From Amycolatopsis albispora (GTDB lineage: Bacteria > Actinomycetota > Actinomycetes > Mycobacteriales > Pseudonocardiaceae): a DNA stretch of 64,000 nucleotides. Under the pieces are notes generated by a model, which made no database searches, was not told the DNA's origin, and was given only the letters and a program-made list of their open reading frames with translations. Made by a program: the position numbers and the translations under genes. Positions 7,771-17,767 of the stretch are shown here, in pieces (the stretch's first letter is position 1; each line of letters begins with the position of its first letter). The stretch lies in assembly GCF_003312875.1 (NCBI RefSeq), contig NZ_CP015163.1:7936001-8000000 (forward strand), written 5' to 3'.

Positions 7771-9621
7771 TTAGCCGGACAGCTCGAACTCGTCGAGCAA
7801 GATGCCGAACGTCAGCACGACGAGCAGCAGGTCGTCGTCGAAATGCGGGTGGACGTCGAAGCCGTCGCGCAGGTAACGCGCCTTGAGGTGGTCGACCACG
7901 TGCGGGTCGAAGAAGCCCTGCCGCCTGATCCGGTCGTGGGAGAGCAGGTCCTGCACCCACTCGAGGTTCCGGCGCAGCAGGCCGGGGCTGCCCGGCGCGC
8001 GGAACCCGTACTTCTCCCGCCCGATGATCTCCGGCGGGACCAGCCCCTGCGCGGCCTGCTTGACCACGAACTTCTCGCCGAGCCGGTGCACCTTGAGGTG
8101 CGCGGGCACGGTGCGCGCGAACTCGACCACATCGCGGTCCAGGAACGGGTACCGCGCCTCGATCGAGTTGGCCAGGGCCATCCGGTCGCCGTGGTCGGAG
8201 AGCAGGTGGTCCGACATCCGCAGCTTGAAGTCCAAATAGGACCGTTGGCTGAGCCGGGGCCGCCCGGCCAGCATGGCCGGGTCGACCACCGGCCCGGCGA
8301 GGCAGTCGAACTCGGCGAAGGAGGCTTGCAACTCTTCGCTGAAGATGTCCATTTTGGTCTGCCGCCAGGCGTGGTACTGCCGCTCGTAGAACAGTTCCGC
8401 GTCACCCCAGAGCTTCTGGCGCAGGTTGTCTTCGAGCGCGTCCTCGAGCGGGTCGCCGGTGCGGCCGGTGCCGCGGCGGCCGTCGAACCGGTAGCCGACG
8501 TAACCGCCGAACAGCTCGTCCGCGCCTTCACCGGTCAGGATGACCTTGACCCCGTGCTCGCGCGCGAGCGCGGAAAGCACCATCGAGCAGGTGTTGTAAG
8601 TCTCCTTCACCGGGGTTTCCGCGTGCACCACCATTCGCCGGAGTTCGGTGGCGATGTCGTCGTCGGAGAACGGCGCCTCGTGGTGGATCGAGCCGATCTT
8701 GCCCGCCATCAGCCGCTGGTGCCCGGATTCGTCGATATCCGCTTCCGGGAAGGTGATGGAGAACGAATGCGGGTCACGCACCTGCTCGCCGACCAGCGCG
8801 CCGATCAACGAGGAATCGAGCCCGCCGCTGAGGTAGAAACCGACGCCGACATCGGCCTGCAACCGGCGGCGCACCGAAGTGGTCAGCAGTTCCCGCAGCG
8901 TTTCGACGTAGTACTCGTCCGGCTGCGACTGGCTCTCTTCGACCGGGAAATCCAGGTCCCAGTACCGCTTTTCCCGCACCTCGCCGTCGCGGACGAGCAG
9001 GTAGTGCCCGCCGGGCAGGCTGGACACGCCGCGGAACATGGTGCGCGGGCTGACCAGGCCGGGAAAGGTGAGCACCTGGTCCAGCCCGGTCAGGTCCACC
9101 GCACGCGGCACACCGGGGTGCCGCAGGATCGCCTTGATCTCCGAGCCGAACACGAAGTGGTCATTTGTCCTGGTGTAGAACAACGGCGCGATGCCGGCGT
9201 GATCGCGGGCCAGGAACAGCTGGCGTTCGCGGCGGTCGTAGAGGGCGAAAGCGAACTGGCCGTTGAGCCGGTTCAGCAGTTCCGGCCCTTCTTCCTCGTA
9301 CAGGTGGACAACCACTTCGACGTCGCAGTCGGTGCGGAAGCGGTGCCCCTTCGCTTCCAGTTCCGCGCGCAGTTCCCGGTGGTTGAAGATTTCCCCGTTG
9401 CACACCAGCGCGACTTCGCCGTCCTCGCTGAACATCGGCTGGCTGCCGCCGCCGAGGTCGATGATGCTCAGCCGGCGGAAGCCCAGCGCGGCGGGGCCGT
9501 CGAGGAAGAAGCCGTCCTCGTCCGGCCCGCGGTGCACCAGCTCGGCGGTCATCCGGCCCAGCTCGGCGGCCGCGATCGGCCGGGCGTGGGGCAGGGCGAC
9601 CGATCCCGCGATTCCGCACAT
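7771..9621 (-). CDS. AsnB-type glutamine-hydrolysing amidotransferase
   Basis: A 616-residue asparagine-synthetase-type enzyme. The mature N-terminus begins Met-Cys-Gly-Ile-Ala-Gly, giving the class II glutaminase nucleophile Cys2, and CNGEIFNH and RGPDEDG complete that site. The synthetase half has the PP-loop SGGLDSS and GEGADELFGGY. Both halves look intact, so glutamine-driven amidation of an adenylated carboxylate is predicted. It is the first gene of the minus operon and faces the FAD monooxygenase gene across 247 bases. In a secondary-metabolite operon such enzymes often amidate something other than aspartate, and the Asp/Glu racemase and A-PCP partners support an acidic amino acid or its product. 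Confidence 0.85.
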   Translation of the reverse strand: MCGIAGSVALPHARPIAAAELGRMTAELVHRGPDEDGFFLDGPAALGFRRLSIIDLGGGSQPMFSEDGEVALVCNGEIFNHRELRAELEAKGHRFRTDCDVEVVVHLYEEEGPELLNRLNGQFAFALYDRRERQLFLARDHAGIAPLFYTRTNDHFVFGSEIKAILRHPGVPRAVDLTGLDQVLTFPGLVSPRTMFRGVSSLPGGHYLLVRDGEVREKRYWDLDFPVEESQSQPDEYYVETLRELLTTSVRRRLQADVGVGFYLSGGLDSSLIGALVGEQVRDPHSFSITFPEADIDESGHQRLMAGKIGSIHHEAPFSDDDIATELRRMVVHAETPVKETYNTCSMVLSALAREHGVKVILTGEGADELFGGYVGYRFDGRRGTGRTGDPLEDALEDNLRQKLWGDAELFYERQYHAWRQTKMDIFSEELQASFAEFDCLAGPVVDPAMLAGRPRLSQRSYLDFKLRMSDHLLSDHGDRMALANSIEARYPFLDRDVVEFARTVPAHLKVHRLGEKFVVKQAAQGLVPPEIIGREKYGFRAPGSPGLLRRNLEWVQDLLSHDRIRRQGFFDPHVVDHLKARYLRDGFDVHPHFDDDLLLVVLTFGILLDEFELSG

Positions 9622-9868
9622 GCGCCCGCGCTCCTCGCTCGTCTCGAAAGGGAATTCTCACCGCCGAAAATCAGCGTACGACAGCGGAACTCGTTTGTGC
9701 GCGCGCCGAACGCGGTCCCGCAATGACGGAGAAGAACCGCGCAGGCCAGCAGTCCAGGAGATGCTTCGGAGCACCGCCGGGCCTGACGATGTCGTGGTGA
9801 AGATCGATGGTTCGCCGGAATTCGTCGGCACCTGATCACTATCTGCGGATTTCGAGGAGACAACCGTT
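9622..9868. promoter_or_regulatory. divergent promoter region with partial cluster motif
   Basis: Gene-free 247 bases between the AsnB-like operon and the FAD monooxygenase operon, so it should hold promoters for both. At 9719-9733 it contains CGCAAT-GACG-GAGAA, close to the half-site GGCAAT-N4-GAGAA seen in the two other divergent regions of the cluster (19856-19892 and 24011-24046). No inverted partner is visible here. Confidence 0.5.
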
Positions 9869-11326
9869 ATGGCCGACGTGACCAAAACACGCGCGGTGGT
9901 GCTCGGCGGGAGCATCGCGGGGCTGTTCGCCGCCCGGGTGCTCGCCGATGCCTACGACGAGGTGCTCATCGTGGACCGCGACGCGCTCATCGGCGTCGAC
10001 GGGCCGCGCCGGTCCTGCCCGCAGGGCAAGCACATCAACGGCCTGCTCGCCCGTGGTCAGCTGGCGATGGAGGAGATGTTCCCCGGCATCACCGAGGAGA
10101 TCTTCGCCGACGGCGTGCCCACCGGTGACCTGGCCGGCGACGTGCGCTGGTACTTCAAGGGCAAGCCGATCAAGCAGCAGGACGCCGGGCTGACCTGCGT
10201 CGCGGCCAGCCGCCCGATGCTGGAGAAGCACATCCGCCGCCGGACGCAGGCGCTGGCGAACGTCACCTTCGTGGAGAAGCACGACATCCTCGGCCTGGTC
10301 ACCAGCGAGGACAAGCGGCGCGTCACCGGTGTCAAGGTGCAGCGCCTCGGCAGCAAGACGACAGAGGGTGGGCGGGCGGGCCTAAAGAACACGGAGAAGG
10401 TGCTCAACGCCGACCTGGTCGTCGACGCCACCGGCCGCGGCTCGCGGACCCCGATCTGGCTGGAGGAACTGGGTTACGGCCGGGTCGAGGAGGAGCGCAA
10501 GAAGATCGGCCTCGGTTACGTCACCCAGCACTACCGGCTCACCGAGGACGTCTACCACGGTGACCTGTCGATCAACCCGGTCGCCTCGGCCGCCCTGCCG
10601 CGTGGCGCGATCTTCACCAAGACCGACGGCGGCCGCGTGGAGCTGACCACCTACGGCCTGCTCGGCGACCACCCGCCCACCGACCAGGAGGGCCTGTTCG
10701 AGTGGCTGAAGACGCTGTCCACCCAGGACATCTACCACGCGGTGAAGACCGCGGAGATCCTGGACGAGCCGGTCGCCTTCCGCTTCCCGACCACGCTGCG
10801 CCGCCGGTACGAGAAGATGGACCGCTTCCCGGACGGGCTGCTCGTCGTCGGTGACGCGGTGACCTGCTTCAACCCGGTGTACGCGCAGGGCATGACGGTG
10901 TCCGCGCTGTCCGCGCTGACCATCCGCGGTCACCTGCACAGCGGCGCCACCCCCGACCCGAAGATGTACTTCGCCGACCTGGCCCGCGACGTGATCGACC
11001 CGCCGTGGGAGATGACCAACACGGTGGACCTGAGCTTCCCCGGCGTCGAGGGCAACCGCACCTTCGCGCTGAAGGTGCAGCAGTTCTTCCTTTCGCTGAC
11101 CCAGACCGCCGCCTCGCGCGACGGTGACGTGGCGGCGGCGTACATGAAGACCGCCGGCATGGTGGCGAAGCCGGAAACGCTGATGCAGCCGAAGATCCTG
11201 TTCAAGATCATCAAGGCGGTGCTGTTCGGCAAGAAGAACCAGGCGGTGCCGCGCAGCGCCGCCGCGCCGAAGGTGACCGCGCTGCCGTCGGCCGGCACCA
11301 CCACCGAGGAGAAGAAGGCGGCGTAA
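9869..11326 (+). CDS. FAD-dependent monooxygenase (epoxidase-like)
   Basis: A 485-residue flavoprotein with an N-terminal dinucleotide fold (VVLGGSIAGLFAARVL) and the second FAD motif GDAVTCFNPVYAQG near residue 330. The GGSxAG variant recalls polyether epoxidases of the MonCI/LasC type. The WxWxIP motif of flavin halogenases is absent, so I do not call this the halogenase expected for a chlorinated beta-tyrosine. GAGGAG precedes the ATG. It is first in a plus operon with the C-A-PCP synthetase, aminomutase and HpaB-type hydroxylase, so it may oxidise the tyrosine-derived unit or the polyketide core. The Lys-rich C-terminal tail (FGKKNQAV to EEKKAA) is unusual and has no obvious role. Confidence 0.75.
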   Translation: MADVTKTRAVVLGGSIAGLFAARVLADAYDEVLIVDRDALIGVDGPRRSCPQGKHINGLLARGQLAMEEMFPGITEEIFADGVPTGDLAGDVRWYFKGKPIKQQDAGLTCVAASRPMLEKHIRRRTQALANVTFVEKHDILGLVTSEDKRRVTGVKVQRLGSKTTEGGRAGLKNTEKVLNADLVVDATGRGSRTPIWLEELGYGRVEEERKKIGLGYVTQHYRLTEDVYHGDLSINPVASAALPRGAIFTKTDGGRVELTTYGLLGDHPPTDQEGLFEWLKTLSTQDIYHAVKTAEILDEPVAFRFPTTLRRRYEKMDRFPDGLLVVGDAVTCFNPVYAQGMTVSALSALTIRGHLHSGATPDPKMYFADLARDVIDPPWEMTNTVDLSFPGVEGNRTFALKVQQFFLSLTQTAASRDGDVAAAYMKTAGMVAKPETLMQPKILFKIIKAVLFGKKNQAVPRSAAAPKVTALPSAGTTTEEKKAA

Positions 11327-11360
11327 CCGCCATCGTCCCGCACCGGAACGGAGGAAAGCA

Positions 11361-14300
11361 GTGTCGGAGCACAAGGGCGGCCCCGCCGTCACCTCCGTCC
11401 GGCAGGACGAGGCCTGGTTCGCCGACCGGCTCGACCCCGGTTCGCCCACGGCCACCCGCAACCGGGCCTACCGGGTGAGCGGGGCACTGGACGTCGAGCT
11501 GCTGGGCCAGGCGTGGCAGGAGGTGGTGCGCAGGCACGACGTGCTGCGCACCACCATCACCGAGGTCGGCGGCAGACCGGTGCGGCGCACCGCCGCCGCC
11601 GACCAGGTGGCCAAGTCCTTTGTGGACATGGGATTGGTGCCCGACGCGGAGGACGCCGAGGACGAGCTGTGCGCGGACATCATCGCCGAGCCGCTGTGGC
11701 TCGCCGAAGGCCCGCTCGCGCGGCTCACCGTGGCGGGCACCGCGCCCGGCGAGTACGTGGTCGTGCTGGTCGCGCACCGCGCGGTCGCCGACGAGTCGTC
11801 GATGGTGATCCTGCTCGACGAGCTGTCCCGGTGCTACACCGCCGCGGTGGCCGGGCGCTCGCCGTCGGAGGCCCTGCGCGCGCCGCTGCTCCAGTACGAC
11901 GAATTCGCGCGCTGGCAGCGGGAACGCGAGAGCTCCGACGAGCACGCTCGAGTGCTTGACTGGTGGCGGTCGGAACTGACCCCGCCGGCGCCGCCCCTGA
12001 CGCTGCCGTTGCACCGCGACCGACCGGCCGGGCCGTCCACCGCCGGTGGTGTGGTGCGCTTCAACTGGGGTGCGGAGCTGGCTGGCACGCTCGGGCAGTT
12101 CGCCCGTGAGCAGGGCGTGGACCCGGCGGCCGTGCTGCTCACCGCGTTCACCTGCCTGCTGCACCGCTTCGGTGGCGCGGACCGGATCCCGGTCGGGCTG
12201 CCGGTGCGGTCGCGGCCCTGGTCGGCCTTCGACCGCGCGGTCGGCCCGTTCGACTCGACGCTGGTGGTCACCCCCGGATTCGCCGGGCGGCCGAGCTTCC
12301 GCGAGGTGCTCAACCGTGTGCGGATCCAGCTGCGTGAAGCGGCCGCGCACGGCGGGCCGACCGAAGGGCAGCTGGCCAGGGCGGTCAACCCGGCTCGCGA
12401 TCCGCGGCACAGCCCGTTTTACGACGCCGGGTTCGTCTACCGCGAGCACGAGTCCATTGTGGAGTCGGATGGCCTGCTCCGTGGCGTGGACGTGAAGGAC
12501 CCCGCGTTGCGGCTGCGCGGTTGCACGGTGCGCCGCGAGCGCGTGGACCCGCAGTGGTCCGAAGTGGACTTCACACTGCTGGTGGACGAGGTCAAGCCCG
12601 AGATCAGCGGCGGCTTCCGGTCGCGCACCAGCATGATCGATGCGCGCATCGCGCGGTTTGTCGCGGTGCAGCTGCGCACGCTGGTCGAGGCCGCGCTGGC
12701 GCACCCCGACCTGCCGGTGGCGCACCTGCCGCTGGACACCCCGCTCCGGATCAAGACCGCGGTGGTCGCCGGTGACCGGATCGAGGCGACCGCACCGGTC
12801 ACCGCCACCGTGGCCGAGCTGGTTCGCGCACACAGCGGCGAGGCGCTGCCTGGGGTTTCCTATGCCGAACTGCTGGCGCGCGCCGATTCCATCGCCGCGG
12901 AGCTGCCGCCGGGACCGGTCGCGGTCCGGATGGCGAGCGGGGCCGGGCAGGCGGCCGCCGTGCTCGGCGCGTTCACCGCGGGGGCACACGTGGTCTGCCT
13001 GGCGGCCAGCGATTCGGGGGAGCGGGCGCGGTCGGTGCTCGCGGACCTCAAGCCCGCCGTGCTGCTGGTGGAAAACGCAGCCGACGACGACCAGATCGTG
13101 CGGTGGTACCGGGACGAACTCGACGGCACCGTGCTGGACACCGCCGCCGTCGAGCCCGCGAAGCCGCGCCCGACCGCCGTCGCGACTACCGATCTCGCTT
13201 ACGTGGCTTACACTTCCGGCTCCACCGGCCAGCCGAAGGGCATCACGCAGAACCACGCCGCGCTGGCGCAGTTCACTGCCTGGTTCGCCACGGAGTTCCG
13301 CATCGGACCGGGCTCGCGGGTGGCCCAGTGGGCGGCGCCCGGGTACGACGCCGCGTTGTGCGAGACGTTCGCCGCGTTGAGCAGCGGCGCGACCCTGCAC
13401 CCGGTGCCCGAGCGCATCCGCGCGAACCCGGAGAAGTTGGCCGCGTGGCTGGCCGCCGAAGGCATCACGCACTTCCAGACGGTGCCCAGCTTCGCGCGTG
13501 AGGTGCTCGGCGTGCTGAGCCGCACCGGCGAACGGCTGCCCGAGCTGACGCACCTGCTGCTGGCCGGGGAAGCGCTGCCCGCGGAACTGGCCAACGGCCT
13601 GCGGGCGGCGGTGCCGTCGGCGCGGCTGATCAACCTGTACGGCCCCACCGAAGCGATCCTGGCCACCTGGTACGAGATTTCGGTGACGCTGCACGGTGTC
13701 GCGCCGATCGGACGCCCGATCCCGGGCCGCCAGGTGCTGGTGGTCGACGCCGAGGACCGCCCGTGCCCGGCCGGGGTCACCGGGAACCTGGTGCTGCGCA
13801 GCCCGTACCTGACGCCCGGTTACCTCGGTGACGTCACCACGACCGCCTTCGAGCCGCTGCGGCCCCGGCCGGAACTGGGCGTGGCGGGCGGTGCCTGCTA
13901 CCGCACCGGGGACCTCGGGCGCCTCCGGCACGACGGCGTGCTCGAGTTCCGCGGTCGCGCGGACTCCCAGGTCAAGGTGCTGGGCATGCGGATGGAGCTG
14001 GGCGAGGTGGAGGCCGCGCTGGCCGCGCACCCGTCCATCGCCGACTGCGCGGTGGCCGGCGTGCCCGGCGCGGACGGGCTGATCTCGCAGCTGCTCGCGT
14101 ACGTGGTGCTCGCCGAGCCGGGGGAGGCGCCGGTGGCCGAGTGGCGCAGGCACCTGGTGCGCCGGTTCGGCAAGACCCTGCTGCCGGTGACCTACCAGAC
14201 CGTGGCCGCCTTGCCCCGCAACGTCGGCGGCAAGATCGACCGGCGCCGCCTGCCGGCGCCGGAGCCGGCCGTGACGGCGGTGCACACCGAGCCGGACGGC

Positions 14301-14549
14301 CCGGTGCAGCGCACCATCGCGGAGATCTTCGCGGAGCTGAGCGGCTCCGCGCCTTCGGAGATCACCGCGGACGACACGTTCTTCGCCGTGGGCGGGCATT
14401 CGGTCCAGCTGCCCCGGCTGCTGCACCTGATCCGCGTGCGGCTGGGCGCCGAACTGTCCCTTGGGGACTACTTCGCCGATCCCACGCCGGCCGGGCTGGC
14501 GGTGGCGGTTTCGAAGAGTTCTTCCGCTGTTGGAGTAGATGAGGAGTGA
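11361..14549 (+). CDS. NRPS C-A-PCP protein with degenerate condensation domain
   Basis: A 1062-residue synthetase. Residues about 15-440 form a condensation domain whose HHxxxDG motif reads HRAVADE, so the catalytic second His is Arg. The A domain has AYTSGSTGQPKG, YGPTE, YRTGDL and GGKIDRRRL, and the PCP has AVGGHS. By eye the specificity positions read D-A-C-Q-L-A-L-L-A-K, which I cannot assign. A GTG with GGAGGAAAG upstream is the start. It lies 34 bases after the FAD monooxygenase and just before the tyrosine aminomutase, so it is the best candidate for activating beta-tyrosine, the job of free-standing SgcC1 in C-1027. The A-PCP at 5916 is the alternative. The inactive-looking C domain may be structural, with bond formation left to the SgcC5-type enzyme. 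Confidence 0.85.
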   Translation: MSEHKGGPAVTSVRQDEAWFADRLDPGSPTATRNRAYRVSGALDVELLGQAWQEVVRRHDVLRTTITEVGGRPVRRTAAADQVAKSFVDMGLVPDAEDAEDELCADIIAEPLWLAEGPLARLTVAGTAPGEYVVVLVAHRAVADESSMVILLDELSRCYTAAVAGRSPSEALRAPLLQYDEFARWQRERESSDEHARVLDWWRSELTPPAPPLTLPLHRDRPAGPSTAGGVVRFNWGAELAGTLGQFAREQGVDPAAVLLTAFTCLLHRFGGADRIPVGLPVRSRPWSAFDRAVGPFDSTLVVTPGFAGRPSFREVLNRVRIQLREAAAHGGPTEGQLARAVNPARDPRHSPFYDAGFVYREHESIVESDGLLRGVDVKDPALRLRGCTVRRERVDPQWSEVDFTLLVDEVKPEISGGFRSRTSMIDARIARFVAVQLRTLVEAALAHPDLPVAHLPLDTPLRIKTAVVAGDRIEATAPVTATVAELVRAHSGEALPGVSYAELLARADSIAAELPPGPVAVRMASGAGQAAAVLGAFTAGAHVVCLAASDSGERARSVLADLKPAVLLVENAADDDQIVRWYRDELDGTVLDTAAVEPAKPRPTAVATTDLAYVAYTSGSTGQPKGITQNHAALAQFTAWFATEFRIGPGSRVAQWAAPGYDAALCETFAALSSGATLHPVPERIRANPEKLAAWLAAEGITHFQTVPSFAREVLGVLSRTGERLPELTHLLLAGEALPAELANGLRAAVPSARLINLYGPTEAILATWYEISVTLHGVAPIGRPIPGRQVLVVDAEDRPCPAGVTGNLVLRSPYLTPGYLGDVTTTAFEPLRPRPELGVAGGACYRTGDLGRLRHDGVLEFRGRADSQVKVLGMRMELGEVEAALAAHPSIADCAVAGVPGADGLISQLLAYVVLAEPGEAPVAEWRRHLVRRFGKTLLPVTYQTVAALPRNVGGKIDRRRLPAPEPAVTAVHTEPDGPVQRTIAEIFAELSGSAPSEITADDTFFAVGGHSVQLPRLLHLIRVRLGAELSLGDYFADPTPAGLAVAVSKSSSAVGVDEE

Positions 14550-14554
14550 GGAAC

Positions 14555-16165
14555 GTGACTGATTCTGTGGTCGATGCCGAGATGCCGGTTACCTTCGACG
14601 GCGAAAGCCTCGACATCGCCGGCGTCCGCCGGGTCGCCGCGCGCGAGGTGAAGTGCACGGTGGCCCCGGAGTCCATGGCCAAGGCCGCGACCAGTCGCAA
14701 GATCTTCGAGGAGACGGTCAACCAGGGCGCGCCGGTGTACGGGGTCACCACCGGCTACGGCGAGATGATCTACATGCAGGTGGACGTCTCGAAGGAGGTG
14801 GAACTGCAGACCAACCTGGTGCGCAGCCACAGCGCCGGGGTGGGTCCGCTGTTCTCCGAAGAGGAGTCCCGCGCGATGCTCGCGGCGCGGCTCAACGCGC
14901 TGGCCAAGGGCTACTCCGCGGTGCGCCCCGAACTGCTCGACCGGCTGGCGCTGTACCTGAACCTCGGCATCACCCCGGCCATCCCGGAGATCGGCTCGCT
15001 GGGCGCCAGCGGCGACCTCGCCCCGCTCTCGCACATCGCGATCACCCTGATCGGCGAGGGCTACCTGCTCAAGGACGGCAAGCGGGTGGAGACCGGGCCG
15101 GTGCTCAAGGCCCACGGCATCAAGCCGCTCGAACTGCGGTTCAAAGAGGGCCTGGCGATGATCAACGGCACCTCGGCGATGACCGGGCTCGGCTCGCTGG
15201 TGGTCGGCCGCGCGCTGGACCAGGTGCGGCAGGCGGAGATCGTCACCGCGCTGGTGCTGGAGACCCTGCAGGCCTCGACCAGCCCGTTCCTGGCCGAGGG
15301 CCACGACCTCGCGCGCCCGCACCGGGGTCAGATCGACACCGCGTTCAACATGCGCGCGCTGATGGAGGGCACCGCGCTCGCGCTGGAGCACGCCGAACTG
15401 CGCCGCCAGGCCGAGGCCGCCCGCGACGACACCGGCGTCACCAAAACCGAGGTGTACCTGCAGAAGGCGTACACGCTGCGGGCCATCCCGCAGGTGGTCG
15501 GCGCGGTGCGCGACACCGTCTACCACGCCATCGAGAAGCTGACCACCGAGCTGAACTCGAGCAACGACAACCCGTTGTTCTTCGAGGGCCAGGAGATCTT
15601 CCACGGCGCCAACTTCCACGGCCAGCCGATCGCCTTCGCGCTCGACTTCGTGAACCTGGGCCTGACCCAGCTCGGCGTGTTCTCCGAGCGGCGCACCAAC
15701 CGGCTGCTCAACCGGTACCTCAGCGAGGGCCTGCCCGAGTTCCTGGTGGCCGGCGACCCCGGCCTGAACAGCGGGTTCGCCGGGGCGCAGTACCCGGCCA
15801 CCGCGCTGGTCGCGGAGAACCGGACGATCGGCCCGGCCAGCATCCAGAGCGTGCCGTCCAACGGCGACAACCAGGACGTGGTCAGCATGGGCCTGATCGC
15901 CGCGCGCAACGCGCGCAAGGTGCTCGGCAACGTCAACTACATCCTGGCCGTGGAGTACCTGGCCGCGGCGCAGGCGGTGGACCTGTCCCAGCGCTACGCC
16001 GGGCTGAGCCCGGTCTCCAAGGCGACCTACGACATGGTGCGCTCGCTGGTGCCCACGGTGGAGCGCGACCGCTTCATGAGCGACGACATCGAGACCGTGG
16101 CCGCGGCGATCTCCCGCGGCGAGTTCATCGAGGCCGCCCGCCAGTGCGGCGTCGAGCTCCGCTGA
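14555..16165 (+). CDS. MIO-dependent tyrosine 2,3-aminomutase (SgcC4 type)
   Basis: A 536-residue member of the aromatic ammonia-lyase/aminomutase family. Ala151-Ser152-Gly153 in GASGDLAPLSH is the tripeptide that cyclises to the MIO prosthetic group, and Tyr62 in VYGVTTGYG matches the catalytic Tyr of SgcC4. Such enzymes convert L-tyrosine to beta-tyrosine, the amino acid joined to enediyne cores in C-1027, maduropeptin and kedarcidin. The GTG at 14555 has GAGGAG at a suitable distance; an in-frame GTG at 14546 overlaps the NRPS stop. Its place between the C-A-PCP and HpaB-type genes supports beta-tyrosine formation over plain lyase activity. Family members release 4-coumarate as a side reaction, so a lyase cannot be fully excluded. 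Confidence 0.9.
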   Translation: MTDSVVDAEMPVTFDGESLDIAGVRRVAAREVKCTVAPESMAKAATSRKIFEETVNQGAPVYGVTTGYGEMIYMQVDVSKEVELQTNLVRSHSAGVGPLFSEEESRAMLAARLNALAKGYSAVRPELLDRLALYLNLGITPAIPEIGSLGASGDLAPLSHIAITLIGEGYLLKDGKRVETGPVLKAHGIKPLELRFKEGLAMINGTSAMTGLGSLVVGRALDQVRQAEIVTALVLETLQASTSPFLAEGHDLARPHRGQIDTAFNMRALMEGTALALEHAELRRQAEAARDDTGVTKTEVYLQKAYTLRAIPQVVGAVRDTVYHAIEKLTTELNSSNDNPLFFEGQEIFHGANFHGQPIAFALDFVNLGLTQLGVFSERRTNRLLNRYLSEGLPEFLVAGDPGLNSGFAGAQYPATALVAENRTIGPASIQSVPSNGDNQDVVSMGLIAARNARKVLGNVNYILAVEYLAAAQAVDLSQRYAGLSPVSKATYDMVRSLVPTVERDRFMSDDIETVAAAISRGEFIEAARQCGVELR

Positions 16166-16186
16166 GAATCCACAAGGGAGAGTCCG

Positions 16187-17749
16187 ATGACGGACGAGCA
16201 GAACGGGGTGCGGAAGACGCGCCCGTTCACCGGTGACGAGTACATCGAAAGCCTGCGGGACGACCGGGAGATCTACATCTACGGCGACCGGGTCAAGGAT
16301 GTGACCACGCACCCGGCGTTCCGCAACCCGATCCGGATGACCGCCCGGCTCTACGACGCGCTGCACGACCCCGCCCAGCGGGACGTGCTGACCGCGCCGA
16401 CCGACACCGGGTCCGACGGGTACACCCACCGGTTCTTCACCACCCCGCACAGCGCCGAGGACCTGGTCGCCGACCAGCAGGCGATCGCCGCGTGGTCGCG
16501 GCTGAGCTACGGCTGGATGGGCCGCAGCCCCGACTACAAGGCGTCGTTCCTCGGCACGCTCGGCGCGAACGCGGACTTCTACGCGCCGTTCGAGGACAAC
16601 GCGCGGCGGTGGTACCGGGAGTCGCAGGAGAAGGTGCTGTACTGGAACCACGCGATCGTGCACCCGCCGGTGGACCGCAACCGCCCGCCGGACGAGGTCG
16701 AGGACGTTTTCATCCACGTGGAGAAGGAGACCGACGCCGGCCTGGTGGTCAGCGGCGCGAAGGTGGTGGCCACCGGATCGGCGCTGACGCACTACAACTT
16801 CATCGCGCACTACGGGCTCCCGATCAAGAAGAAGGAGTTCGCGCTGGTCGCCACGGTGCCGATGGGCGCGCCGGGCATGAAGCTGATCTGCCGCCCGTCG
16901 TACACCGCGACCAGCGCGGTGATGGGCAGCCCGTTCGACCACCCGCTGTCGTCCAGACTGGACGAGAACGACACCATCCTGGTGCTGGACAAGGTGCTCA
17001 TCCCGTGGGAGAACGTGTTCATCTACGGGCACATCGGCAAGGTGCAGCTGTTCACCGGCCGGTCCGGCTTCCCGGAGCGGTTCACCTTCCACGGCTGCAC
17101 GAGGTTGGCGGTGAAACTGGAGTTCATCGCCGGTCTGCTGGCGAAGGCGCTGGAGATCACCGGCACCAAGGACTTCCGCGGGGTGCAGAGCAGGCTGGGT
17201 GAGGTGCTCGCCTGGCGGAACCTGTTCTGGGGCCTGTCGGACGCCTCGGCGCGCAACCCGGTGGCGTGGAAGAACGGGGCCGTGCTGCCGAACCCGGCGT
17301 ACGGCCAGGCGTACCGGTGGTTCATGCAGATCGGGTACCCGCGGGTGCGCGAGATCGTGATGCAGGACGTGGCCAGCGGGCTGATCTACGCGAACTCGAG
17401 CGCCGAGGACTTCGCGAACCCGGAGATCCGGCCGTACCTGGACAAGTACGTCCGCGGTTCGGACGGGGTCGACTCGGTGGAGCGGATGAAGGTGATGAAG
17501 CTGCTCTGGGACGCCGTCGGCACGGAGTTCGGCGGGCGGCACGAGCTGTACGAGCGCAACTACGCGGGGAACCACGAGAACACCCGGGTGGAGCTGCTCA
17601 ACGCGCAGCTGGCGAGCGGTGAGGTGGACGGGTACAAGGCCTTCGTGGACCAGTGCATGTCGGAGTACGACCTGAACGGCTGGACGGTGCCGGACCTGTC
17701 TTCGTTCGAAGACCTGCGCTCCTTCCGAGGCAACATCCTGAACGGCTGA
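16187..17749 (+). CDS. FADH2-dependent phenol 3-monooxygenase (SgcC/HpaB type)
   Basis: A 520-residue protein of the 4-hydroxyphenylacetate 3-monooxygenase large-component family. Length and blocks such as [22 protein letters not shown] and the C-terminal YERNYAG match it. SgcC of C-1027 hydroxylates carrier-bound beta-tyrosine ortho to the phenol, and the gene here follows the aminomutase by 21 bases in the same operon. It needs reduced flavin from a partner; the flavin reductase at 30656 is the obvious candidate. A chlorinated substrate is not implied, since no halogenase is in view. Confidence 0.88.
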   Translation: MTDEQNGVRKTRPFTGDEYIESLRDDREIYIYGDRVKDVTTHPAFRNPIRMTARLYDALHDPAQRDVLTAPTDTGSDGYTHRFFTTPHSAEDLVADQQAIAAWSRLSYGWMGRSPDYKASFLGTLGANADFYAPFEDNARRWYRESQEKVLYWNHAIVHPPVDRNRPPDEVEDVFIHVEKETDAGLVVSGAKVVATGSALTHYNFIAHYGLPIKKKEFALVATVPMGAPGMKLICRPSYTATSAVMGSPFDHPLSSRLDENDTILVLDKVLIPWENVFIYGHIGKVQLFTGRSGFPERFTFHGCTRLAVKLEFIAGLLAKALEITGTKDFRGVQSRLGEVLAWRNLFWGLSDASARNPVAWKNGAVLPNPAYGQAYRWFMQIGYPRVREIVMQDVASGLIYANSSAEDFANPEIRPYLDKYVRGSDGVDSVERMKVMKLLWDAVGTEFGGRHELYERNYAGNHENTRVELLNAQLASGEVDGYKAFVDQCMSEYDLNGWTVPDLSSFEDLRSFRGNILNG

Positions 17750-17767
17750 CGCCCACCGGTTGGCTGC

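Noticed and set aside
9869..11326. Flavin halogenase (SgcC3 type)
   Set aside because: No WxWxIP motif; the N-terminal FAD motif is of the epoxidase type.
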